Assembly (NCBI GenBank): GCA_036346225.1
Contig: JARFIW010001082.1
Coordinates: 1,178,001-1,242,000, forward strand
Source of the DNA: Platerodrilus igneus
Lineage: Eukaryota; Arthropoda; Insecta; Coleoptera; Lycidae
Reading direction: 5' to 3'
Length of the DNA stretch: 64,000 nt
Shown here: positions 19,991 through 32,120 of the stretch, in pieces
Numbering within the stretch: position 1 is the stretch's first letter
How the letters are laid out: every line of letters starts with the position of its first letter
The notes under the pieces: generated by a model
The model's database searches: none
What the model was told of the DNA's origin: nothing
The model's input: the letters and a program-made list of their open reading frames with translations, nothing else
Made by a program: the position numbers and the translations under genes

Positions 19991-21267
19991 GATTGCAGTT
20001 AATTAATATAAAAACGAAGTGTTAAAACCGAGACTGGCTTTATAACAAAATCTCCTTTCTTATAAGGGGATCATCAAAATATTTCTTTACTGTGTTGCTG
20101 TTAGGGTTAGACACATTCTTTCTCTTTTAATAGAAGTTTAATTATTGATCACGTTTCGCAAAACCCATAGAATCACATTAAACAACTAAAGTAAAATAAA
20201 TTTATTATTGTAAATGTAAATAACCCATTTCTCTTTGTTAAAAATACACTACCATGAAATTTGAATCGGGCACAACTCGCTAGAAGAAACTTCTAAAAGC
20301 AGTTTGGGTTTGATAAAAGTTTGTCGCGTAGTATCAACTTAGTTATGAGAATTTAATATTAAAACGTTTTACATCGAGCAAGTAGTAAAACTAAACAAAA
20401 GTTTCAACAGCTGTTAAAACATTGTCCTTATGTAAACACAAGTAATTAAACAAACAATCTACATAAAGCAAGCGTCTTTATAATTTTATTAACTACCAGT
20501 CATTCTAATCAATTCAAATGTTTTTAACGATCCGAATTTTAAAAAAAGCCCGTTCATATATCCACAATCAACCTTTTCTACCTTCCATTGGTACTGAATG
20601 ACAATAGATGTTCTGTAAATGGAATCAAAACACATGTTTTATTTTACATTCTAAAACCAGCAGTTGTCTTTGCCTTTATTTTAATAGACAGTGCCAATTT
20701 TATTTGAATAAAACATTAATAATACGTGGACGAAGTTCATGCAGCGATTCTAGAGCCGTTTGATAAACTTTAGATTTAGGCAACCCCACGAAAAATAATC
20801 GCTAGAACAAATATACTGTACGAAATTGGAATTTCTTACGATCCTTTCTGTTATAATTTCGAAAATTCAATTCGCATATCTGGATCATCCTCAACCGACT
20901 AATTAAGTAATTTCATTTGATACGAATGAAATTCGTTTCTTTTAGAATTATGTTTACCGACGAAGGGGAAACAGTACATGTATTCGACACTTAGTAAACT
21001 GATGGCGATTGGCAACCACTTCAGCTACGACCTGTACTTTTACGTCTTTTCCAACGCTGGATTTTCCAGATTTTGTTGCTTCTTTCACTGACGCTAATGC
21101 TCGAAATTTTGACAGTTTTTGAAAAAATTTCTACATGTTGGCCCTTGCAGAAAAAGTTCGTTAAATATCCGTACAGTAACGTGATAATTGCAATTAGGGT
21201 CAACACAGATGATAGCAATTTCGGTATTTTTTCTTCTAAAAGACGCGAGTGGTGTATTTTTGTATAG
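19991..21267. other. No recognised gene
   Basis: AT-rich sequence without a convincing open frame. The two overlapping open frames at 21021-21311 are shadows of each other and match nothing I know. Confidence 0.5.
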
Positions 21268-21275
21268 GGTGGCGC

Positions 21276-24200
21276 CAGTGGCGTAACTACGATTTTTGGG
21301 CCCCCCCGCAAAAATTTTAAAGTGGGCTCTCTTTAAAATGTATTACTTTTACTGGCTTATATTTAGCCATATTTTTAAATTATAGTACATGTAGAGAAGG
21401 AAGCAGTATAGAATTAAATACATATACTATATTAATCAAGTGCTTTATTAATTATAAAACCAAATTACATAAATTCAAACTTATAAGTTAATTAATATTA
21501 AATCTACATATTTATACGCCGCACAAAATTATTTACACCTAAAAATTTGATACAGTAAAAAACCTATGAGCTAGCAGACATTCCAAATCAAATTCAAAAT
21601 TTTGTTTTTCTTGCATGTTTTGCTGCAAACGCGTTTATTGTATCCTCTATATTCATATTTTTGGCAGTGTCATGTTCTACTGCTAAGAGGGATAAATCGT
21701 CTAATCTATCTTGTGAAGTGCGGTTCCTAAGATAATTTTTAATAATTTTAATTTTGAGAAAGATCTCTCCGCACTTGCAACGCTAACGGGTAAAGTTAGG
21801 TATAACATTAAGGCTGTTATGGTGTTTGGAAAACTGCTAGAACCTGTAGATTTGGAAAGTACTAGATATTCTAAAATTGTAAGATACCGTTAACATTTTT
21901 AATTCATCACAAATAAGTCTATTATTTTTGAGTGTAGTAAGTTCTATACCTATAGCATCATTTAAATCTTTGTAGTAAAATTTTGCAATTGTTTTGCCTT
22001 AGATAAAATATCGTCTGCAGTTAAATTCAAAAATACATTAGGTTCTAAGAAATTAAACTTTTCGTTTACATGAAAAGCGATTTAAAACGATTCGACAGCT
22101 GTGAAATTATAATATCCATTACGCGATAAAATACATTTATTTTAAATTTAAATTCTTCATCATTAAATCGATAATCATTGGATAATTCATCGTAATGCTT
22201 TTTATTTTTGGTTGCCTTTTTTATAAATTCCGGTTTAATATTCCATTGCCCTGCAACTTTCGCTGCTTCCTCCTTGATGTTGGAATAGTTATTTCTTGTT
22301 TCCTTGAAAAATTTTAAAGTTTTTGAAATAAGAGAGTTATCTGATTAATATTCGCCTTTTCACTCTGAGCAGTTTGTGAGAGCTTGTTAAGCTCTTCTAG
22401 AATTTGACTTAAAAACACTTAAAAAATAAAATTAAAATTATCCATGCTAGTTAATATTTGCTTTGCGTCATTTCGTTCATCTGTTTTTTTGATATCATAA
22501 TAATTTTATTAAGAGACATTACTATATCTTTATACCGAATTCTTATGGCAGCTAAAGATTTTACTCGATCCGCCCAACGTGTCGGATTTAAGCGTTTCAA
22601 TTGTGTGAAATTTTCTTTAAAAACAGAAAGCCAATTCCATCTTACTATACTATTAGCAAAAATGTATATATGTTTTCTAAAAGTAGAAAAACGATTCTAT
22701 TTCTTTTATACCTTTAACGGCATCATTTATGACTAGATTTAAGTTATGGGCACTACAGTGCATATATAAGGCTGCAGGCTCTATGTTTAAAATTCTCTTT
22801 TGCACGCCAGAATACGTACCGCTCATAACGTTAGCTCCATCGTAGCCCTGCCCTCTACATTTATTTATATCTAATTGCATGTTGGTTAAATTGCTTAATA
22901 TAGTATTACATAGTCCTTCAGCAGATTGGGACTCTACTTTTGTAAAACCCACAAAAGTTTCACAAATATCTATTTTGGTTACCTCTCCCAAGCTGTCTTT
23001 TTAAAATCAATATATCTTACAATTTTACTTAATTGATCAATCTTAGTTATATCCTGTGTAGTGTCTATTATGATTGAGAAAAAGGAGCGGATCTAATTTT
23101 ATTTAATAAAATATTTTTTAAGTGTGCGCTTAAAGTATTAATAATATCGTTTTGAATTTTTGGGAAAGATATTTAATTGAACCTTTGGGTCGTTCAAGCA
23201 CTTTTTGTAATATAGGATCATAGTTACTAATTAAATGAACTAAACTTAAGAAATTACCGTTGTAACTGTCTTTTGAATCAGAAAAACTTTCTCTATGTCC
23301 TCGAAATGACAGCATGCGCTGGGATAGTGTTAAAGTAACATTGAAAAGTCTGTGTAAAACATTTTTCCAAAATTCAGTTTCTTGTTTTAATAGTAGAGTA
23401 TCTTTCTTATCTATGGTATAATTTTTTTCCACATATCGTAAATAAAACAACAAGTTAAATGAGATTGAGCAAGCAAATGCTCTTTAATTTTTTGATAAAC
23501 CCTGCCAATCATTAATTCCGGTCGTCCAACTTGACCTTACTGAAGCAAACAGCCAACATGGTTGACAATAAACACAATTTTTAATTTAGAATAACACAAC
23601 CACCCATTTGAATTGTGTGGTAAGTTTAAACGTATTGCTTTTATTTTCGCTTGCAGTTATTAAGTAATAATAGTGAACTGAAAACTTCTATTTTTATTAT
23701 CTTTAGGAAACGCACCATCTGGTCTACACAATCCGTAATTAATTATTTCTTTTCTTAAATTGTCATGTTGTAAAACATTGATTTTTAAAAATGTGCAAAA
23801 TCGGTTGGATATTCTTTCGTCAGATCCATAGATAGTTCATTAAGTGAAAAGTACTACTCACATTTACCTCTGTAATTGTAGTGGTATCTAGTTCCAAATT
23901 TCTATCGCGGCCGTCATTATGTGATGTACTTGCGCCCTGGGTGAGAGTTTTTAAAATTGTTGACGACTGCTGTTCGTCTGTAGCGGAACTAGTAGATGCT
24001 ACTGTCGAAAGCCCAATTTCTTTCATAGATTGTTCTTGTTTTTCGGACTCTTTAGAAGTAAAAAGGAACTTATTTTGGAATCTTGCTCTTTGATTCTTCC
24101 AATAGTTTCCTTTTTCGTTTTTGCAGCGCCGCTTGTAGTGCTCATTGTATATTATTTCCTGCAATTTTGAATGAAATTAATTATAATGTAATTAGATAAG

Positions 24201-25057
24201 TAATAATTATTTAAAAGCCTTTTGAAATTACAAATAACACATACATACTTTGCTTTAAATGCTTTAATTAACAAAATATAAATGATTTTTATTGAATGCT
24301 TAAAGATTTATTTATATGTATTTCTCAGCGCGACTTCAACTATGATCAAATCAATAGTAGTTTAATAAAAATAGATATAAATACTTACGTTTAAATATGA
24401 AAGACCTCCTGTAATACGAACACAACACTATTGAGTAAAACGTACTGGAATGCTTTTTACTTCCTTTCCGTTATATATAATGCAGCTAATGCAAATACGT
24501 TGCAACCAGCTGACTAGAAACCACAAAATGAATTTCTTTCTAGTATTATATTTCTAGAAAGCGAAGGTTACTAAGCTACCTGCCATCCTGTGAATCTGTA
24601 CTGTACAGACAATAGCCCTTTTATTCCTATTTAAAATCCCACAAACCAAACTAACCCTACTATACGTCGTTTAATAATGCTTTACCACTTTATACAACTT
24701 ATCACTTAAGAATAATATAGACATCTTTGTTATTAAAGTTTACAGTCTCTTTCATCTGTTTATTAACCCTTACAAAATAGGACAGAACGGATAGAAAGAA
24801 GAAAGGATGCAGGCTGCAGGTGGTGTTCAGTATTTATCTTAATTATTATTTCTTGTATTTCAGCAGTTCCTAGTAGTAACATCAAGAAAACGTTCGTTAA
24901 CCTGCGGTTTCTGAATTATCTGCAATATTTTCTTGACCGTTTCTTACCTGCCAAATACGTTGAAGATGAATAAGTTGAGTTTATTATCGTTTGGGCCTTC
25001 TTGCACTTGGGGCCCCCCCGCATAGCGGGGGCTGGCAGGGGTGTAGTTACGCCACTG
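21276..25057 (-). mobile_element. hAT transposon, complete ends, decayed transposase
   Basis: The 3782-bp element begins CAGTGGCGTAACTAC and ends GTAGTTACGCCACTG, a perfect 15-bp inverted repeat. It is flanked by perfect 8-bp duplications GGTGGCGC (21268-21275 and 25058-25065). Just inside each end is a C- or G-run (GGGCCCCCCCG). The transposase is on the minus strand. Confidence 0.92.
21605..24145 (-). pseudogene. hAT transposase, ZMYM1-like, broken
   Basis: The start is probably the ATG at 24143-24145 (MSTTSGAAKTKKETIGRI); the reading shifts near 24075 into the frame of the 23820-24164 stretch. The middle is recognisable at 22677-22991 (KCRGQGYDGANVMSG and ALYMHCSAHNLNLVIND, hallmark of the hAT catalytic domain) and 23130-23453. 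The C-terminal dimerisation region (SVASAERSFSKLK, then NRTSQDRLDDLSLLAVEHD) is at about 21640-21800. Many stops and frameshifts separate the parts. Similar proteins are often annotated as zinc finger MYM-type protein 1-like. Confidence 0.82.
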
Positions 25058-25065
25058 GGTGGCGC

Positions 25066-27730
25066 AGTTCTGACGTCACAATTCAATGTTAATTCCTATC
25101 TGGCACCGGTCCATTAAGCGCCCATGTATCAGATAGAGACAGACATATCACATAACTAGTGGAACAGAGGCAGGTATGCTACATCTACATTTTGTTATCC
25201 ACAGTGCTTAACAACAAAGTTGAATGGTCAAGTTACCAACTTAACCAGGGCAGCAACCTGAGTAGTAATTTTCACCCTAGGACACGATATGCTACTTTTT
25301 CTAGTTACCAACGTGTAAATTCGAACAGGGCAGCCACCTAGCAATAACATTTAACCCCCAATAAAACGTAATTTATGTACGTTGAGTTGCCTACCATAGA
25401 CACACATATATTATTTTTAGGATTGAAATAATTTTTAGTACACATTGGCTTATTGCTTTTTTATGCTACATCGTCTGGTATCTTTCCACCATTACACTAG
25501 CTTGTTTGTTTTACAAGCCTGAGGGCGTTTTTTATTAACTTGCTCTTATAACATGGCATTTGCATCTATACTTAATTAGCCCTAGATAAAGCAATGCTAC
25601 CTAATATTAGCACAAAGTAATCTTCGATACCATTAAATTACCATATACCATTATTTTTTTAGAAATTAAAAGTGGAATGTGTTTCATATAGGTATCAACA
25701 GTCTCTATTTTTGTATGGTATACTTGCAAGAATTTAATTTTTATAGAAACGGATTTCTTTTGTTTAATAACAAATTTTTGTTCATAATTAGAAATAGGGA
25801 ATTTTAGTGTTATTTTTATGTAATTTATGAAAAGTGATAATATGTGATAATACATACGTATTTTACACACTGTATCCATAATTTGCTACATACAGTGTGA
25901 AATACATTGACTGGAATTTAGAAAATCGTTTTCCGGTATATTTTGTCATATTATGTAGTGTAGGATTTCATAATTACTATAAGTTCATATAGGTAAAAAA
26001 GAACCATAACACTGCATTTTGTCTACCTAGTTTCAGCTACCTTTCCAAGGTCACAGTGACGTAAAAGTTTTCAAAAATAAAGAGCAAGGCATTACTTTTC
26101 TGAAGCTTTATTATAACACTAGATATATAACAAAATTTTAAAGCATTTAACCAGCAAAGCGTACGTCCGGTAAAACTTAATTTTAGTACCAAGTTACGCA
26201 TAGAAAACTGTCCTTTTTTATGTTTGTTCGGGGTAGTTTTAATTTTATCAAGTTTTATCCGTAGTTTAAAATTCAAATCAATGCCCAATTCTTCTATCTC
26301 CTTTTCTAGCCAATAATTGACTACATAGAGATCGTCAAGATTTTCGAATTGAAAAATGCACGGAAGTTTGTTTCTTTCTTTGATTCTCTAATTCCGTCTT
26401 TTTCTCTCGCGATAAGCAATAGTAAATTACTATGCCGTACAAAAGCTGTTCTATAGCAGAAAATGTGTACTGTCAATTAAAATAACTTTTTTGGAAGATG
26501 AGAAATTAGCTTCCGAAATCTACGTACGTTATTCTGTATAATTTGTGCGATAACATTTCAAGTTACCGGAAAATATTGTGTGCCAGAGCTTGGATGAGTT
26601 TGATGCAAGATGTGCTGGTGCGCCGTGACTGGACGTCAGGATGGGTAAGCTCCTTTGTTAGGGCGGACGGACACAGGGCCCAAGGCGAGTCGCACTCCTG
26701 ACGGTTATAGACTTTGTTTGGGGATGCTTTTGAAAACTTTCGTTGATCCTAATAAGTACATGTGCCGTAGCTTTTCCATATGCGTTTGCACCCTTTCAAA
26801 TTTACCTCTTATTTTAGTATTTCCTCCTACTCCCTACCTTCGTTCAGGTGTCTTCGGCAACCGTCGGTTCTCGTTCTATAATTTATATAAGAGAGTATAT
26901 TTGATAAGTAATTTAATATTTGGCATTAGAACGGTAAACACGAGCTGCTCCAAGGTGACTAACGCTTCTCAACCTCTTGGGAATAAAATGAAACCAGCAA
27001 ACGAGCAATTTGAATCGTGGTTGCAGACAGATAGTTTGTACAACAATAATTTGGTCAACGAAAACGCTTTGCTATTTATTGCATTTTTTTAAATTAAATT
27101 TTACACGTCAATACATCAGTTTTTAATTTTATTAATCAAAACGTGTACATAGCCAATCGGGGTAATATTTGTTATATGAAAGGCGAATAGATGCTGACTG
27201 GTGGACTACACACGCCAATTACAGAACCATTCTGCAATAATATCAAGCTACTTTTCTTGATCTTATTTAGGAATTAAACCACTCATAGTTGTTAAAATCG
27301 TCTTTATTTACACTCCGATCCATGACCTAAGATCGTTGTCCAAATAATAAAAATTTCAAGTCTGACATTTATGATATAAAGTGAAGATGACTTTGATTTA
27401 TTAATGTTTGATGTATTTGGTTTAAATACATTAAGTGAAAATTTTTAAGTTTAGAAGAATGAATGCCTTCAATTTGTGATGCGCCCTGGTAACGACTTTG
27501 AGGTAGCGAATACTCTTAACGTGAAATTAGTTATATAGTTAAATCCATATAAATTTAATAACTTGAGGATTGGTAAACATTTTTTAACATGTTTCTATTT
27601 ATACGATTGGGAGGATGGTTATTAGAAAAGTGTGCGCATATGTTATCGTAAGCCTCAAGCAGCCGCTTTTTATATTTATCTTAAGCAGGAAAATTGATTA
27701 TGATTTGGCCTACCTCTTTGATGGATTTTA
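25066..27730. other. No recognised gene
   Basis: A 145-residue plus-strand open frame at 26655-27092 has no domain I recognise and a composition typical of chance. Positions 25700-25760 share a short motif (TATGGTATACTTGC then AATTTTTATAGAAA) with 59312-59360, so part of this stretch is an old repeat. Confidence 0.5.
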
Positions 27731-28014
27731 ACATGGTTCTGAGGCGACTGTATGTCAAGTTCCCACTTGTCAAATACCAATGTTGTTCTACGAATATTTT
27801 ACATGGTTCTGAAGTAACCATATAGCGGGTTTAAGCTTGTGAGATACCAATACTGTTCAATGAAGAATGTATATGGATCTGATACGACCCTATAGCAGGT
27901 TTACACTTGTCAGATACCAATGTTGTTCAATGAAGATTGTATATGGTTCTGATGCAACCCTATAGCGAGTTTACACTTGTCTGATACCAATGCTGTTTCA
28001 CGAGGCTGTTAATA
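27731..28014. repeat. Tandem repeat, about 71-bp unit, four copies
   Basis: Copies start near 27731, 27801, 27873 and 27944. Shared landmarks are ATGGTTCTGA, CACTTGTC and GATACCAATG. The middle copies are most alike. Confidence 0.85.
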
Positions 28015-28319
28015 TGGTTATGGTTATGTAATTAGTTATTGTATGTATAAATAGAAATCATGTATGTAGACGGTATTTCATGTTAATACCGCAAGTAAGC
28101 CCAGGAAAAACTTGCAATCTACCTAGATATTGGGGGCATTTGATTTTCATTTCTTATTTCTTTTAGTAATGGAATCCATTGTTTACTGGTGGTCACGGAT
28201 TCATTTGCTACGCAGTTATTTTTATGTGGGGCTCTATAAGCAGCTTTTTGCGTCCTCCCATTTTATTTTTTGACTGGAATCCAATGTATGTTGGTAAATC
28301 ATAGATTTTTTAAATTTTG

Positions 28320-28362
<43 letters not shown>
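28320..28362. repeat. (TA)n microsatellite
   Basis: An uninterrupted TA run of about 40 bases, just upstream of the Penelope-like element. Confidence 0.95.
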
Positions 28363-28366
<4 letters not shown>

Positions 28367-28519
28367 TGCAAGGAGCATTTGTATACGTACTTCACTATTA
28401 TTTATGGTAAACTAAATTTCGGGCCAAAACTTAATAGTTGTATTATATGAGTCGGTATTTTAATGATTGAGATATTCCTAAACCATTTTGTGTAATTAAA
28501 TCATCTTTTCAGCTTAGTT

Positions 28520-29400
28520 TTATAAAAAAGTATGTAAGCGATTTGATGCTCGCACTTCCATTGAACGCCACCTCAGAAATCCTAGACATTTTTAATAGTT
28601 TTGACGAACACTTAAAATTCACAGTGGAACAAGAAGATCATAATAATTCCATACCCTTTCTCGACACTAGAGTTATTAGGAAAGATACACATCATGTTGG
28701 ATTGGTACCAAAAACCAACATCATTGGTTAGGTACATAAACTACCAAATCAGACCATCCACTATCAATTAAAATAAATTTCATAAAACAAATAGTATACA
28801 AGATAAAGTAAATTTGCCATCCCTATTTTATTAACAATAGTTTAAAAAAGTTGTCATTTTTATTAATTGAGAATGCTTACCGTAAGCCACTCGTAAACAA
28901 AATGATATTTCAAATGAATACAAATACCACAAATATAGTTAAAATGGACAAACGAGATAATACTTTATTAGTAAAATACCGTACTCTACCCCAAATTGGC
29001 ACTCTAACTAATAATTTAATACACATATTCAAATATGAAGATGTATTAATAAATAAAAAATATATAAAACGGTGGGATGTCTGTTTAGCAAATTGAAATC
29101 TAATCTTCCTTCAATTTCTCAATCACATATAGTATACAGGATTAGTTGTAGTAATTGCATTCAAACATATATTGAGCATACGTCGCAGATCATAAAAACG
29201 CGATTACAATTACATAAAAGTGATTTGAAATTAAAACCGGATAGATGTGCTCTTGCATCACATACACATTATCTGGGCCATAAACTCGATTTTGATGGGG
29301 TGGAAATTCTTGCAAAACAATCTGTTCTTACGAAAAGGAAATTTTCAGAAATGTTTTTCATTAAACGTGAACGAATCCAATGAATAAACAATCCGATACA
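28520..29400 (+). pseudogene. Penelope-like element: end of reverse transcriptase plus GIY-YIG endonuclease
   Basis: The plus strand encodes the C-terminal reverse transcriptase region (FTVEQEDHNNSIPFLDT, about 28620-28670), a linker, and a GIY-YIG-type endonuclease in 29072-29383 (HIVYRISCSNCIQTYIEHTS, then KTRLQLHKSDLK and ALASHTHYLGHKLDF). This reverse transcriptase/GIY-YIG pairing defines Penelope-like elements. The polymerase core is missing and at least three frame changes or stops are present, so the copy is 5'-truncated and inactive. The canonical Gly of YIG-T reads Glu here. Confidence 0.8.
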
Positions 29401-29794
29401 GATGGTTTAAGTGTTATTTATACTTATTTACTGACATCACCTCACAGACATGGTTTTGATGGCCCCGTTGATGAGTAGTAGCACAAGATTAAATTATATT
29501 TATTAAGGTCAAACTTGCCTACATAGAACTAGTTTTATCAATGAATAATTATATTGTCACACTGATTGTTCATTTAATTTGTATTTACCCATTGTGCATA
29601 CTGATATAGAGAAACAGAATTTTTAAAATTTGTCATTGTTTAATAATTGTTAACTTGTGAAACGTGTTATAATTGTTAGGTTTAATGCAATTGAAATTAG
29701 GCTGAGATTTTGGAATATGTTAACAAAATAACTTATCATATTTGTGTAAGAACTACTTTTTAGTCTGTTTTTAGTTGTTATCACTTAATCTTTT

Positions 29795-29835
29795 TAGTGT
29801 CCTGATGAAGAAATTAAATTATATTTCGAAAGTTA
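29795..29835 (+). ncRNA. Possible degenerate hammerhead ribozyme core of the Penelope-like element
   Basis: CTGATGA (29802-29808) and GAAA (29828-29831) bracket a short hairpin, GAAAT/ATTTC, in the 3' region of the element. Penelope-like elements are known to carry hammerhead motifs. An extra A before the stem and unverified stems I and III make this uncertain. Confidence 0.4.
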
Positions 29836-29904
29836 CATTGCAAATAAAGAGAATGTTTAACTGATTGTTTTCAATTTTGGTCTAGTATTTTCCCCCTAAC
29901 AATT

Positions 29905-30000
29905 TTACACACACACACACACACACAGCACGCACGCACGCACGCACGCAGCGCACACACGCACGCACGCACGCGCGTGCACACACACACAACACACGCA
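29905..30000. repeat. (AC)n and (GCAC)n microsatellite
   Basis: CA dinucleotide and CGCA tetranucleotide runs leading into the hexamer array. Confidence 0.9.
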
Positions 30001-30450
30001 CGCACTTACACTTACGCTTACGCTTGCGCTTGCGCTTGCGCTTGCGCTTGCGCTTGCGCTTGCGCCTGCGCCCGCGCCTGCGTCTGCGCCTGCGTCTGCG
30101 TCTGCGTCTGCGCCTGCGTCTGCGTCTGCGTCTGCGCCTGCGTCTGCGGCTGTGCCTGCGCCTGCGCCTGCGTCTGCGCATACACCTGCACATGTGCCTG
30201 CGCCTGCACATGCGCTTGCGCCTGCGCCTGCACCTGCACCTACACCTGCACCTGCACCTGCACCTGCACCTGCACCTGCACCTGCACCTGCACCTTCACC
30301 TGTACCTTCACCTGCACCTGCACCTGCACCTGCACCTGCACCTACGCCTGCGCCTGCGCCTGCGCCTGCGCCTGCGCCTCCTCCTGCGCCTGCACATGCA
30401 CATGCGCCTGCGCCTGCGCCTGCGCCTGCGCCTGCGCCTGCGTCTGCGCT
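30001..30450. repeat. Hexanucleotide array (TGCGCC-type) with drifting unit
   Basis: About 75 units of a 6-bp repeat. The unit changes along the array: ACTTACGCTT-type, then CTTGCG, CTGCGC/CTGCGT, CTGCAC and back to CTGCGC. The period is kept at 6, so long open frames appear in all frames on both strands. They are artefacts. Confidence 0.95.
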
Positions 30451-30474
30451 TTTTTGTCTCATACGTAGTCATTT

Positions 30475-32120
30475 GTAACATTCCTTTGAAGCGTTTATAA
30501 TCATACTTCATCGTAATAGCTTCTGTATTGGTAATTCCCACCAATAGCGTGCGGGTTATTTGTTATAAGAAATACAATTTTTAGGTTACCTGCTTTCTTG
30601 ATATAAGAAAGGATTATTTTTGTATCTTACATTAGTCATACTCAAAGAATATCAAATTCATTATGGCGGTTTTAGGTTAGAAATGATATCGTCGTAACTT
30701 TGAATTCTACGGCAGTGTAGTTTATAATTCATTTGTTTTTATTAATAATTTGTAACGCGGCGTCTAAGAGCTCATTGTCTTGGGACGAAAAAGATTCACG
30801 CGTAATATTATGCTGATTCACAAAAAATTTTTCTGTTGGTTCAAGTTAATGTCTCAGCAAGATAATTTCAGATATGTTAGATAAAGAAAATGTTTAAAAG
30901 TAACTTCTATCTGCAGTCTTACTTTATTTGTTCGAATTCTGCCGAAAAAAACTCGTACATGGGAGGAAGATCATTTTTTTGATAAGCACTTCATCGTTAC
31001 TATCAAAACAGGTGACATGCAACTTGAGTAGATACAGTTAACCCGTTGACTAATAAGGTACCGACCTGATTAGTGTGAGTATTCAATGAAGTTTGAAATA
31101 ATACTCTACCAGTTTTGATTACTTTTAATTTTAGGAACAAATAGGTTTCCATGTGGTAACTTCAGGTTGGAGAAAGGCATGTTAAGTAAGCACATCTGGT
31201 ATTCTTTTCAAAGTCCCATAAGCCACATTAGGATCTGGTTAAAACGAATTGAGTACAGGAGATAATGGTTTTTAGTTGTTTCCAATATATCTACAGTCAA
31301 GTATCCGTCATCAGGTAATTACAATAAACTTTCTGAAATTATTGCCGACAGTAACTGTAAATACATAAGCAGTTTCATTTAATTGCATAAATATATAAAC
31401 GTTCTCATACTGTGGTTCTTCTTATTATTAAGAACTGAGAAACAAGTTTTGTTCGTTGAATGCTCTTCTTATCGAGATAAATAAATTTTGATATATTTTT
31501 GTTTAACAAGGCTTATTTGTACTTGAATAGTCCTATATTGGTGTTATTCACAACTAATATAAAGGTAATAGTTTCAGCCTTGATGTAATAAAATATATTG
31601 CAATTACCGAGAGGTGTGATTAAGGTAGAAGTAATTTAGCATTTGATTTTAGAAACCTTTTTTTCAGTTAGCAGTTTTTAAAGCAGTGAACGTTATGATA
31701 AGGACACTAATATACCATTAGTGTCCTTATCATAACGTTCACTTTAGGTTGGTTATAGCATTACTGTACTCGATTACTTGCCGAATAAATTTTAAGCCGT
31801 AATAACTTTCTTGATCTCGGGTATTGGTGTCCTCTTGTTAATTCTTCCGGGATTTTTCCCTAGAAATCCCCGTATGTCGAAATTAGGTGGCGTTCAAGAA
31901 AATTCCAGATTAAGACTGGTATTTCTCATACGATAGTATTGCGAAACCTTCTTTAAACACTTACAAAACCCTTTCTACTGAGTTAATCGGACACCATTCT
32001 TGTTGGTACAGTCCAGGTTTTGTACTTTGTCGAAACAGAATTTTTAGCGAGGTACTTCACTGCGTTATTATGTGAAATACCGGCTAGGTTTTCAGGGGCA
32101 ACGCAGTACGTAATACATTT
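30475..32120. repeat. Copy 1 of a diverged 1.6-kb repeat
   Basis: Collinear with 40785-43140. Shared blocks are GGATTATTTTTGTA (30609 and 40919), ATTCATTA with preceding ATCAAA/GTCAAA, and AGGTACTTCAC near the end. No gene is visible. It could be an old duplication or two copies of an unknown element. Confidence 0.75.
31685..31743. repeat. Perfect 27-bp palindrome
   Basis: The arms 31685-31711 and 31717-31743 are exact reverse complements with the 5-base spacer ATACC. The corresponding place in the other copy (about 42720-42770) has only one arm, so the second arm is new. Confidence 0.9.

Noticed and set aside
26655..27092. 145-residue plus-strand open frame
   Set aside because: No domain, signal peptide or repeat recognised, and no supporting neighbour; treated as chance.
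27731..28014. CRISPR-like array
   Set aside because: Repeats are contiguous and diverged with no spacers, in eukaryotic sequence.
29882..30544. Six long open frames on both strands
   Set aside because: They are produced by a 6-bp repeat without stops and have no protein-like composition.
31685..31743. microRNA precursor
   Set aside because: The 27-bp perfect hairpin with 5-base loop is too short and too perfect for an animal pre-miRNA.
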